Part shown: positions 17,092 through 24,817 of the stretch, one piece after another | Layout: each line of letters opens with the position of its first letter | How positions within the stretch are numbered: the stretch's first letter is position 1 | Assembly: GCA_021790515.1 (NCBI GenBank) | Contig: JAJYHV010000003.1 | Span: 1 to 50,479 of the forward strand | Direction: 5' to 3' | Origin: Pseudomonadota bacterium | GTDB taxonomy: Bacteria; Pseudomonadota; Gammaproteobacteria; Burkholderiales; Sulfuriferulaceae | DNA length: 50,479 nt | Translations under genes and position numbers: made by a program | Notes under the pieces: model-generated | Databases searched by the model: none | What the model saw: only the letters and a program-made list of their open reading frames with translations | What the model was told of the DNA's origin: nothing

Positions 17092-18528
17092 ATGCACTTC
17101 TTGAAGCAGATCAGACAAATATTTTATCGGGGATGGTTCTTTGTTGTGTTGGTGACGCTGAGCAGTCAGCCTGTACTGGCAGAAAATGCGCTCTCATTGG
17201 TCGCAGATTCGAGTGCAGGCACAGAGGCAACATCTGCGTCAACGCTTGTTTCCGGTAATGCTGTGACCAAGATGACGGTCGCCAGTGATCCGTGGGCGGT
17301 GTATGGGCAATACACCAACACCTATCAATGGCATCCGGCGTTTTCTGCACCCGGTTATATAGCCACTGCCCAGAGCTTGACCCCATCCAACAATGGTGAG
17401 CAAACCAACGATGCCACGCTGTATCTGGGTTATCGCATCGATGCACAGACGGAAATCTGGGTCAATCCGGAAGAAGATCAAGGCTTCGGTTTGAACGATA
17501 CCATGGGGATTGCCGGTTTTCCAAGCGGGGAGGCATACAAGGTCGGTGCGGTAAATCCGTATTACCGTACACCGCGTCTGTTTGTGCGCAAGGTATGGAA
17601 TCTGGGCGGAGTCAGTGCCGATGTGACTGCTGGAGAAAATCAGATGGCGCAAAGCCGTACTGCGAACAATGTGGTGGTCACCATAGGCAAGTTTGCCGTG
17701 ACCGATGTGTTTGACACCAATGTGTATGCGCACGATCCGCGCAATGATTTTTTGAACTGGTCGATTGTTGACGCAGGAGCCTACGATTATGCTGCGGATG
17801 CCTGGGGCTACAGTTACGGCAGCAGCATCGAGTGGACGCAAGATTGGTGGACGGTACGCGGCGGCATCTTTGATTTGTCCGTGGTGCCAAACAGTGAAAA
17901 GTTGACGGAGAACATGAGCCAGTTGGAATGGGTCACCGAGCTGGAAGCGCGCGAGAACTGGTTCGTCCGCCCCGGAACAATCAAATTATTGGCATATGTG
18001 AATCATGCCAATATGGGCAGTTATAAAGACGCGCTGCAATACGCAGCGCAAACCAACACCGTTCCCAACACAGCCAATGTGCGTCGTTTCGCCAATCGCC
18101 CCGGAGTTGAAATCAATTTTCAACAAGGTTTGACGGCGAACAGCGGATTGTTCGCCCGTGCCAGCATCAACGATGGCAGTGAAGAAACCGACGAATTTAC
18201 CGACATCAACCAGTCGGTTTCCGGTGGACTTTCCGTGCAGGGTAACAATTGGGGGCGATCTGACGATACCGTTGGCTTGGCAGGTGTGGTCAATGGACTG
18301 TCGCACGCGGCACGCGATTATTTCGCGGCAGGCGGGATGGGGGTAGTGATTGGGGACGGCTCATTACCGCGTTATGCCAACGAAGATATCGTTGAGATGT
18401 ATTATTCCTGGTGTGCGATGCAGCATGTGCATATCACGGCGGATTACCAGCATGTGAATAATCCGGCATACAACGCCGAGCGGGGCCCGGTCGATATTTT
18501 CGCCATACGGACACACCTGGATTTTTGA
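17092..18528 (+). CDS. OprB-family carbohydrate-type outer-membrane porin
   Basis: A 478-residue outer-membrane beta-barrel with a signal peptide (cleavage near PVLA-EN, about residue 31). The body shows alternating aromatic strand patterns (DATLYLGYRIDAQTEIWVNPE, GVEINFQQGLTANSGLFARASIN). The C-terminal IVEMYYSWCAMQHVHITADYQHVNNPAYNAERGPVDIFAIRTHLDF is the hallmark end of the carbohydrate-selective porin OprB family, ending in Phe for BAM recognition. No sugar transporter is adjacent, so the solute is unknown. A possible Fur-like site lies upstream. It is convergent with the YDADG repeat gene. Confidence 0.85.
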   Translation: MHFLKQIRQIFYRGWFFVVLVTLSSQPVLAENALSLVADSSAGTEATSASTLVSGNAVTKMTVASDPWAVYGQYTNTYQWHPAFSAPGYIATAQSLTPSNNGEQTNDATLYLGYRIDAQTEIWVNPEEDQGFGLNDTMGIAGFPSGEAYKVGAVNPYYRTPRLFVRKVWNLGGVSADVTAGENQMAQSRTANNVVVTIGKFAVTDVFDTNVYAHDPRNDFLNWSIVDAGAYDYAADAWGYSYGSSIEWTQDWWTVRGGIFDLSVVPNSEKLTENMSQLEWVTELEARENWFVRPGTIKLLAYVNHANMGSYKDALQYAAQTNTVPNTANVRRFANRPGVEINFQQGLTANSGLFARASINDGSEETDEFTDINQSVSGGLSVQGNNWGRSDDTVGLAGVVNGLSHAARDYFAAGGMGVVIGDGSLPRYANEDIVEMYYSWCAMQHVHITADYQHVNNPAYNAERGPVDIFAIRTHLDF

Positions 18529-18623
18529 TATGGCGGACGGTATCAGTTGAGACAAGAGAAATGTTGCAATGCAAGACTTGACCCCAGCTTTCGCTCTGAT
18601 CAAAACAGCCCAATCACTTTCAG

Positions 18624-20096
18624 TCAATTTTCATTGCTGCTGATGTCGCCCGTGTCATCATAGCCGCTGCTGTCATAGCCGCTGCTGTCATAGCCGCTGC
18701 TGTCATAACCGTCGGCGTCGTAACCGTCGGCATCGTAACCATCGGCGTCGTAACCATCGGCATCGTAACCGTCGGCGTCGTAACCATCGGCGTCGTAACC
18801 GTCGGCATCGTAACCATCGGCATCGTAACCGTCGGCGTCGTAACCATCGGCGTCGTAACCGTCGGCATCGTAACCATCGGCATCGTAACCATCGGCATCG
18901 TAACCATCGGCGTCGTAACCATCGGCGTCGTAACCATCGGCGTCGTAACCGTCGGCGTCGTAACCGTCGGCGTCGTAACCATCGGCGTCGTAACCATCGG
19001 CGTCGTAACCGTCGGCATCGTAACCATCGGCATCGTAACCATCGGCGTCGTAACCATCGGCATCGTAACCATCGGCATCGTAACCATCGGCATCGTAACC
19101 ATCGGCATCGTAACCATCGGCATCGTAACCATCGGCGTCGTAACCATCGGCGTCGTAACCACTGCTGTCATAACCGCTGGCGTTGTAGCCGTCATCATTA
19201 TAATCAGCGATATTTGTGTTGTCGCTGTTCAAGAAATCTTCTTGTGCATTAATCGTAAGCGAAAAATCCTGTACCAACTCGATATTGTTGGTGGCTTGAT
19301 CGGAATAGCTTTCGGTGCATACCTGCTCGGCATTATCATTGACAACAACTTCCCCGCTGCCGTTGATCGCGGCTCTGTCGCCATAATCAATACGAACCAC
19401 TCCAATATTCGGATCAACCGTGGTTTCAATGCTGCTGACATCCACGCGAAGCTCATTTATCGCCGGATCAATCCAGGACTTGGTGAAACTTTCAGCTTCA
19501 TTGATATTGGAGCCGCTATTTTTGTCTGCGAATACTTGGCTTAAAGGGATATCATTCCAACCATCATCAACAATTCCAAAGTCAACAGGAATCGTATTCG
19601 CCGTTCCTGTGTTCGATGTTGATACAAATACCAAACTGTTCAGGCTACGCCAAAAATTATTGAAATTCTCTGCCCCTGATGGCGTATCCAAATATTGGCT
19701 CACAGCAGAAGCTTCAAGAGAAACAACATTGGCTGCAATCTTGACTTCCGGGTTGAATTCATCACCCGGAATCGAACCAACCACCCCTGCAATACCACCC
19801 ACCAGATTTACCAATTGAACAGCAATCTCTGCAGTTGCAGCGTTGCCGCTTTTATTCTCATGAATGGCCCTTGCCAAGTTTGTAACCGCAAGTGATGTTT
19901 TGAGGATGTTTGCTTTGAATGCGACAATGTCCAAGCCAATGGGCGTTTTTTTAATAAGTAGATCAGAAAACGAAACGACCGCCGTAGCGTAATTTAATAC
20001 CCCCTGCACCTTATTCAAAAATTCTTTATCACCAAAGTCTTCAAATGCCTCCTTGGCATCAGTAAAAACTCCCAGTACATCCGTAAAACCCGCCAT
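18624..20096 (-). CDS. Unknown protein with about 36 tandem acidic pentapeptides (YDADG)n
   Basis: A 490-residue protein I cannot assign. Residues 1-140 are helical and partly hydrophobic (AVQLVNLVGGIAGVVGSIPG), with no signal peptide. Residues 140-298 look globular with one Cys (AEQVC). Residues 299-479 are an unbroken run of pentapeptides: DYNDDG/YNASG/YDSSG variants, then 30 consecutive YDADG, then YDSSG three times, and a short acidic tail. The run puts two Asp and one Tyr in every five residues, so calcium binding is plausible by analogy with DxDG-type loops, but it is not a standard RTX or dockerin repeat. It starts 10 bp after the small membrane-protein gene, with GAGAAAG as ribosome site. 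Base composition is lower in GC than its neighbours, suggesting transfer. Confidence 0.75.
   Translation of the reverse strand: MAGFTDVLGVFTDAKEAFEDFGDKEFLNKVQGVLNYATAVVSFSDLLIKKTPIGLDIVAFKANILKTSLAVTNLARAIHENKSGNAATAEIAVQLVNLVGGIAGVVGSIPGDEFNPEVKIAANVVSLEASAVSQYLDTPSGAENFNNFWRSLNSLVFVSTSNTGTANTIPVDFGIVDDGWNDIPLSQVFADKNSGSNINEAESFTKSWIDPAINELRVDVSSIETTVDPNIGVVRIDYGDRAAINGSGEVVVNDNAEQVCTESYSDQATNNIELVQDFSLTINAQEDFLNSDNTNIADYNDDGYNASGYDSSGYDADGYDADGYDADGYDADGYDADGYDADGYDADGYDADGYDADGYDADGYDADGYDADGYDADGYDADGYDADGYDADGYDADGYDADGYDADGYDADGYDADGYDADGYDADGYDADGYDADGYDADGYDADGYDADGYDADGYDADGYDSSGYDSSGYDSSGYDDTGDISSNEN
18661..19200 (-). repeat. 15-bp in-frame tandem repeat (36 units)
   Basis: Thirty-six contiguous 15-bp units. 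The 30 central units (18706-19155) have plus-strand form TAACC(A/G)TCGGC(A/G)TCG and differ only at two G/A positions, both synonymous Asp GAC/GAT wobble positions. Three units at 18661-18705 (YDSSG) and three at 19156-19200 are diverged edge units. Unit length preserves the reading frame for any copy-number change. Confidence 0.95.
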
Positions 20097-20106
20097 TTTA
20101 TCTTTC

Positions 20107-20556
20107 TCAAGACCATTTCTTCAGAATAAACAAAGCAAATTGCACTACAACTGATATGGCGATCATGCCAAGGCCTACTCCGCCGATAAATATCCCGGCT
20201 TTCTCTATCCACCCAATTCCTTGATTATTTTGTGCATTGCGATCTAATGCATTAACCAGATTTTCAGCATTTCTATCTCGCATTATGCGCAATAATGCCA
20301 AAATTAGCCCTATGGCGACGATGAAATGATTTAAATAAAGAATCAAACCTAAACTTTTTGCCGTAAAAATCGATGGAAGTATAGACCACATGGCCCCACG
20401 CCACAGCCAACGGTAAACCCATGCATCGCGTTCCTTCTCATCCTGATAAAATCTCAACGTTGAACCCTCGGGAGCTTTTTTAGCGGTAATGCAAGTAGGG
20501 TTTTCACTCTCCCCAACACATTCCGAGGCCGTTTCCACGCCCTGTTTATTGTTCAT
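20107..20556 (-). CDS. Small membrane protein paired with the YDADG-repeat gene
   Basis: A 149-residue protein I cannot assign. The N-terminal 50 residues are polar with two cysteines (C13, C22). Hydrophobic helices lie at about 68-92 (SLGLILYLNHFIVAIGLILALLRIM) and 118-145 (EKAGIFIGGVGLGMIAISVVVQFALFIL), separated by a polar Asn-rich loop; a weaker one may lie at 53-66. A GGAGA ribosome site precedes ATG 20556. The downstream repeat-protein gene starts 10 bp after this stop, so the two are probably one transcript and may work together. An exporter, anchor or immunity-like partner are all possible; none is shown. Confidence 0.7.
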   Translation of the reverse strand: MNNKQGVETASECVGESENPTCITAKKAPEGSTLRFYQDEKERDAWVYRWLWRGAMWSILPSIFTAKSLGLILYLNHFIVAIGLILALLRIMRDRNAENLVNALDRNAQNNQGIGWIEKAGIFIGGVGLGMIAISVVVQFALFILKKWS

Positions 20557-21119
20557 AATGTCTCCATAATTTGCAAAACGAAACGGAACTGGCTTGATTC
20601 AATCCAATCCGATCAGAAATTTTGCCAGAACAAGATTTTTTTCTTTCGGATCTTTGTTGTCAAAATCCTTTGCTTAAAACGCCAAATTTAAAATATTAAT
20701 TACATAAATAATTGATTTAAATATAAATTTAGTCTGTAAATCGCCGTAATGTAAATAATCTGGTGGGTAGCCACCACTTCAACCGGGCAAAATGACGTTT
20801 GCGAGACGTTGATCAACCAAAGGGTGCAGACGCAATGGCTGGATATGATATTAACATATGAATTAACGTAAAGCAGGATTTGTTGCCAGAGTTGTCTGGT
20901 AACGACAGGCAACATGAAAGCTGTGGTCAAGCCTTCCATAACGATTCAGGAACGTTTCTGTTTCGACATACGCTGTTGCCATTGTTGTATCATTCCGGTT
21001 TGTTTGGCTGGCGCAAGTGTTGTATGTGGCAATTGCCTTGTTGTGGTTGATACCTGATCGGCATATTGAGCGCCGGTTGTCTGTTGATCAGTTTGAAGTT
21101 TGAGTGTTTGGGTGACAGT
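20557..21119. other. 563-bp AT-rich intergenic region
   Basis: No convincing gene. The part next to 20557-20760 is strongly AT-rich and is the likely promoter region of the leftward gene pair. A small hairpin (GGTGG GTAG CCACC) lies at about 20762-20775. A 79-codon leftward frame at 20700-20939 has no ribosome site or recognisable domain. The drop in GC beside an unusual gene pair is consistent with a horizontally acquired segment, but no flanking repeats or integrase were found. Confidence 0.5.
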
Positions 21120-21806
21120 ATGACAGTGCATTTTCATCGTAGTCATCGGTCTGGCTGGTTGCGCGCGGGGGTTCTTGGCGCCAATGATGGTGTTTTGTCT
21201 GTTGCCAGCCTGTTGCTGGGTGTTGCGGCAGCACATATGTCGCCGCATGGGATCATGGTGACGGGGTTGGCCGGATTGGTCGCGGGGGCGCTTTCGATGG
21301 GAGCGGGTGAGTATGTGTCGGTCAGTTCGCAGGCTGACACGGAACACGCTGATCTTGAGATGGAACGGCACGCGTTACAGCATCATTATGACGCTGAATG
21401 TGCGGAATTGCGTGATATTTACATCCATCGTGGTCTTGATGTCGAGCTGGCTACGCAGGTCGCTCATCAGTTGATGATTCATGATGCATTGGGTGCGCAT
21501 GCGCGAGATGATATTGGTATCACGGGGACACTGGCTGCCAGACCCTTGCAGGCGGCTGTTGCGTCGTCAATCAGTTTTGTGTTTGGCGGTATCGTGCCGA
21601 TCGTGATGGGTGTTGTTGTGTCGCCAGCCTATTTTATTCCTGTTGTTACTGCGGTTTCGTTGTTATTTCTGGTTGTGTTAGGAGCGCTCGCGGCATGGGC
21701 GGGCGGTGCTTCGATATGGCGCGGGGCGGGGCGTGTACTGGTTTGGGGCGCATTGACGATGGGGATGACCGGGTGGTTGGGCGCTTTGTTCCATCTTGCC
21801 ACCTGA
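21120..21806 (+). CDS. VIT1/CCC1-family iron or manganese transporter
   Basis: A 228-residue membrane protein of the VIT/CCC1 family, which move Fe(II) or Mn(II) out of the cytoplasm. The first helix region GWLRAGVLGANDGVLSVASLLLGVAAA and the second GLVAGALSMGAGEYVSVSSQADTEHADLEMERHAL are diagnostic; the latter is followed by a Glu-rich cytoplasmic metal-binding segment (DAECAELRDIYIHRGLDVELATQVAHQLM). Three further helices fill residues 150-226. ATG 21120 is chosen since homologues start just before the HRSGWLRAG segment; the frame opens earlier at 21066. It is convergent with the psiE-like gene, 26 bp apart. Confidence 0.9.
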   Translation: MTVHFHRSHRSGWLRAGVLGANDGVLSVASLLLGVAAAHMSPHGIMVTGLAGLVAGALSMGAGEYVSVSSQADTEHADLEMERHALQHHYDAECAELRDIYIHRGLDVELATQVAHQLMIHDALGAHARDDIGITGTLAARPLQAAVASSISFVFGGIVPIVMGVVVSPAYFIPVVTAVSLLFLVVLGALAAWAGGASIWRGAGRVLVWGALTMGMTGWLGALFHLAT

Positions 21807-21832
21807 TCGATTGGACGAAAATTTGAACAGGT

Positions 21833-22282
21833 TTACTGCTTTCTGCCGGAAATGTTGGCGGCCCCTACCAGCCAGTGCAAAATACCGACTACTAGCAACG
21901 CGGCCAGAATCAGCCCGTACTGCGTCGGATCAAACACATCGTCCGGGTTTTGTTTTCCGGTGACCAGCATGACGGGTTTGGTGATGATCTGGCGCAGCAG
22001 GGTAATGATGGCGACTTCGATGAATAACCTGACTTGCAGGACGCCATCCTGCAAGTAGCTGATTTCTGCCGAGATAAGACTGGATAGAGTCCAGACCAGA
22101 AACAGGGTGCCGAGTGATTGCAGAAATCCTCTGACCATGTGGTCGTGCAGGATGGCGGTGCTGACTTCCATGCTGAATTCCCAGATGACCATGGCGCTGG
22201 CGATGAGGAGGGCCAGCGCCAGCGCCACGTGCAGCAGATGGTTGAAACGCGACAGGATGGCGATGAGTTTTTCTTCAAACAT
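21833..22282 (-). CDS. PsiE-family phosphate-starvation-inducible membrane protein
   Basis: A 149-residue, four-helix membrane protein matching the PsiE/DUF-type family: FNHLLHVALALALLIASAMVIWEF, GFLQSLGTLFLVWTLSSLISAEISYLQDGVLQVRLFIEVAIITLLRQIITKP and ILAALLVVGILHWLVGA. The central EISYLQDG...VRLFIEVAIITLLRQIIT block is the family signature. ATG 22282 lies 10 bp after the metG stop, so it is the last gene of that run. No Pho box was seen directly upstream, and its function is unknown in general. Confidence 0.8.
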   Translation of the reverse strand: MFEEKLIAILSRFNHLLHVALALALLIASAMVIWEFSMEVSTAILHDHMVRGFLQSLGTLFLVWTLSSLISAEISYLQDGVLQVRLFIEVAIITLLRQIITKPVMLVTGKQNPDDVFDPTQYGLILAALLVVGILHWLVGAANISGRKQ

Positions 22283-22292
22283 GGTGTTGGTG

Positions 22293-24413
22293 TTATTTGA
22301 CGCGCATGCCGGGTTGGGCGCCGTTGTCGGGAGAGAGCAGGAATAATCCCGGCGCATCACCGGAAGCAGCCAGTACCATGCCTTCGGACAGGCCGAATTT
22401 CATTTTGCGTGGGGTGAGGTTGGCGACCATGACGGTGAGACGGCCAATCAGACTGGCCGGGTCGTAGGCGGATTTGATGCCGGCAAAAACCTGCCGGGGG
22501 TTGCCTTCGCCAATGTCGAGCGATAGCCGTAACAGTTTTTCTGCGCCTTCGACGTGCTCGGCATTTACGATGCGTGCGATGCGCAGGTCGATTTTGCTGA
22601 AGTCATCGATGGAAATGGTCGTTGCAGTGGTTGTTGCAGTGGTTGTTGCAGTGGTCGTTGCAGTGGTCGTATCGTTTGTCATGGTGGTCGGTGCTGTTGC
22701 TTTGGGTGAAATGGCTTTGGATGTGGCGTCAATCGGTGTTGTCGTGGTATTGGTGGTCGATGTGGCAGTGGATTGCGTGACATTGGCCGCCAGCATGTTG
22801 GCAACCAGTTTACTGTCTACCCGTGCCATCAGATGCCGGTAAGGGAGAATATGGTGCTCGCTGAGCAGTGTTTGTGCGTCCTGCCAGCGCAAAGGGGCGA
22901 TGGACAAGAATTGTTCTGCGTCTATGGCCAGTTGCGGCAAGACGGGTTTGAGGTACAGGGTGAGCAGGCGAAACAGGTTGAGGCTCACGCTGCAGATTTC
23001 GTGTAATTCCGCGTCTTTTTCTGCCTGTTTGGCGATTTCCCAAGGTTTGTGGTCGTTGACATATTGGTTGGCGCGATCAGTCAGGTGCATGATGTCGCGA
23101 ATGGCGCGGCCATAATCCAACTGTTGGTAGGCGTCGGCAATGCTGTCGGCAGCCTGTTGCATGTCGCTGAGCAAAGGTGTGTCTGGCAAGGACGCGCTCA
23201 GTTTGCCATCGAAGCGTTGCTGGATGAAACCCGCGGTACGGCTGGCAATGTTGACGAATTTTCCGACCAGGTCGCTGTTGACTCGTGCGACAAAATCATC
23301 CAGATTGAGATCGATGTCTTCCATGCTGCCGTTGAGCTTGCTGGCAAAGTAATAGCGCAGGTATTCCGGGTTCAGGCCGCTGTCAAGATAACTGCTGGCG
23401 GTGATGAACGTGCCGCGTGATTTGGACATTTTTGCGCCATTTACGGTTAAAAAGCCATGCACGAAGATGTTGTCCGGAGTGCGGTGACCAGAAAAATGCA
23501 GCATGGCCGGCCAGAACAGAGCATGAAAATACAGGATATCTTTGCCAATGAAATGGTATAGCTCGGTGTCGCTGTCAGCTTGCCACCAATCGTCGAAATT
23601 CAGCCCTTTTTGGCGAGCCAAGTGTTGAAAGCTGGCCATGTAACCGATGGGCGCATCAAGCCAGACGTAGAAATATTTTCCGGGCGCGTCGGGGATTTCA
23701 AAGCCAAAGTATGGAGCGTCGCGAGAAATATCCCAGTTTTGCAGGCCGGCAGTAAACCACTCGTCGAGTTTGTTGCTGGCTTCACGTTGCAGGTGCCCGG
23801 CGCGCGTCCATTCACGTAAAAAATCGCCGCACTCGCCGAGGCGAAAAAAATAATGTTCTGAATGGCGGCGGACGGGTTTGGTGCCGGAGAGCGCCGAGAC
23901 GGGGTTGATGAGGTCGGTCGGCGAATAAGTGGCCCCGCAGACTTCGCAGTTGTCGCCATATTGATCGGCAGCCCCGCAACGGGGGCATTGTCCTTTGATG
24001 AAACGGTCGGGCAGGAACAGTTGCTGACTTTCGTCGTAATATTGCTCGATGGTTTTGCGCTCGATGAGTCCTGCATCTCGTAGTTTGCGGTATACCAACG
24101 CGGAGAATTCGCGATTTTCTTCTGAATGCGTGGAATGATAACTGTCATAGTGAACGTGAAAGCCGGTAAAGTCGCGCAGATGTTCATCATGAACGCGGGC
24201 AATCAGGTCTTCCGGGCTGATGCCTTCATTTTGTGCGCGGAGCATGATGGGCGTGCCATGGGTGTCGTCTGCACAGACGTAGTAGCATTCGTGGCCGCGC
24301 AGGTTTTGGAAGCGTACCCAGATGTCGGTTTGTATGTGTTCAATCAGATGGCCAAGATGGATAGCACCGTTGGCGTACGGCAGGGCGGAGGTAACCAGTA
24401 TTTTACGTGTCAT
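22293..24413 (-). CDS. metG: Methionyl-tRNA synthetase
   Basis: Charges tRNA-Met with methionine. Class I motifs: HIGH-type AYLHLGH equivalent in [19 protein letters not shown] (residues 10-28) and KMSKS in [12 protein letters not shown]. The zinc knuckle [18 protein letters not shown] (about 145-162) is of the four-Cys type. Residues about 600-706 form the C-terminal tRNA-binding dimerisation domain ([34 protein letters not shown]...). An unusual Thr/Ala-rich linker of about 60 residues, partly coded by a 12-bp tandem repeat, precedes it. ATG 24413 starts the canonical [16 protein letters not shown]. It follows the DUF202 gene by 13 bp. Confidence 0.96.
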   Translation of the reverse strand: MTRKILVTSALPYANGAIHLGHLIEHIQTDIWVRFQNLRGHECYYVCADDTHGTPIMLRAQNEGISPEDLIARVHDEHLRDFTGFHVHYDSYHSTHSEENREFSALVYRKLRDAGLIERKTIEQYYDESQQLFLPDRFIKGQCPRCGAADQYGDNCEVCGATYSPTDLINPVSALSGTKPVRRHSEHYFFRLGECGDFLREWTRAGHLQREASNKLDEWFTAGLQNWDISRDAPYFGFEIPDAPGKYFYVWLDAPIGYMASFQHLARQKGLNFDDWWQADSDTELYHFIGKDILYFHALFWPAMLHFSGHRTPDNIFVHGFLTVNGAKMSKSRGTFITASSYLDSGLNPEYLRYYFASKLNGSMEDIDLNLDDFVARVNSDLVGKFVNIASRTAGFIQQRFDGKLSASLPDTPLLSDMQQAADSIADAYQQLDYGRAIRDIMHLTDRANQYVNDHKPWEIAKQAEKDAELHEICSVSLNLFRLLTLYLKPVLPQLAIDAEQFLSIAPLRWQDAQTLLSEHHILPYRHLMARVDSKLVANMLAANVTQSTATSTTNTTTTPIDATSKAISPKATAPTTMTNDTTTATTTATTTATTTATTISIDDFSKIDLRIARIVNAEHVEGAEKLLRLSLDIGEGNPRQVFAGIKSAYDPASLIGRLTVMVANLTPRKMKFGLSEGMVLAASGDAPGLFLLSPDNGAQPGMRVK
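22621..22668 (-). repeat. 12-bp tandem repeat in metG linker (4 units)
   Basis: Four contiguous units of GTTGCAGTGGT(T/C) on the plus strand encode TTTA repeats in the linker between the catalytic core and the tRNA-binding domain of MetG. Twelve-base units keep the frame if the number changes. Confidence 0.9.
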
Positions 24414-24426
24414 GACGAGCGTCGAT

Positions 24427-24801
24427 TTATAAATCCGTGATGAGATAAGTGGCCAGCAGCACACCGAGTGCTGCCAGCATGAATGTGGCGAAAACGGCCA
24501 GATTGACCCAGTAGCCTTGCGGAATTTCTACTGATTTGAAAGTAAGCAGCATGCGCCGATATTGCAGGATGGCGAGGATGGCGGTAACAACGCCCAACAG
24601 GATAAAACTGATGCCTATCCAGAACGAAGAGCCGTGATGCAACCCTGCGTGTTGCAGATCTTGTGGCATGAGCATGCGCATGAACAGGGCAAAACGCTCG
24701 ACCACGAAGCCAAATCCCATCAGGGTCAGGCTGGTGCGGTTCCACGCCAGCAGGGTGCGTTCGGCCGCAAAAAAAACGCGCGGATCGTTCAGATCGGACA
24801 T
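24427..24801 (-). CDS. DUF202 (YidH-like) inner-membrane protein
   Basis: A 124-residue protein with the DUF202 signature [28 protein letters not shown] near the N-terminus, followed by a second hydrophobic segment [25 protein letters not shown] and a third [24 protein letters not shown]. The family has no established biochemical function. It lies 16 bp after the acnA stop and 13 bp before metG, within one minus-strand transcript. Confidence 0.88.
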   Translation of the reverse strand: MSDLNDPRVFFAAERTLLAWNRTSLTLMGFGFVVERFALFMRMLMPQDLQHAGLHHGSSFWIGISFILLGVVTAILAILQYRRMLLTFKSVEIPQGYWVNLAVFATFMLAALGVLLATYLITDL

Positions 24802-24817
24802 GGTGGCAGTTTATCCT

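Noticed and set aside
18579-18588. TTGACCCCAG shared with the reverse strand at 13-22
   Set aside because: Only ten bases match, and no transposase or longer similarity accompanies either site, so I do not claim a mobile-element remnant.
18620-19198. Long open frame of Met/Val/Thr repeats antisense-frame to the YDADG array
   Set aside because: The 15-bp repeat keeps several frames open; this one has no ribosome site and no non-repeat domain, whereas the YDADG frame continues into a 300-residue unique region.
18661-19200. CRISPR array
   Set aside because: Units are 15 bp, contiguous and without spacers, and lie in frame inside a gene.
20700-20939. 79-codon minus-strand frame in the AT-rich gap
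   Set aside because: No ribosome site, no recognised domain, and atypical composition.
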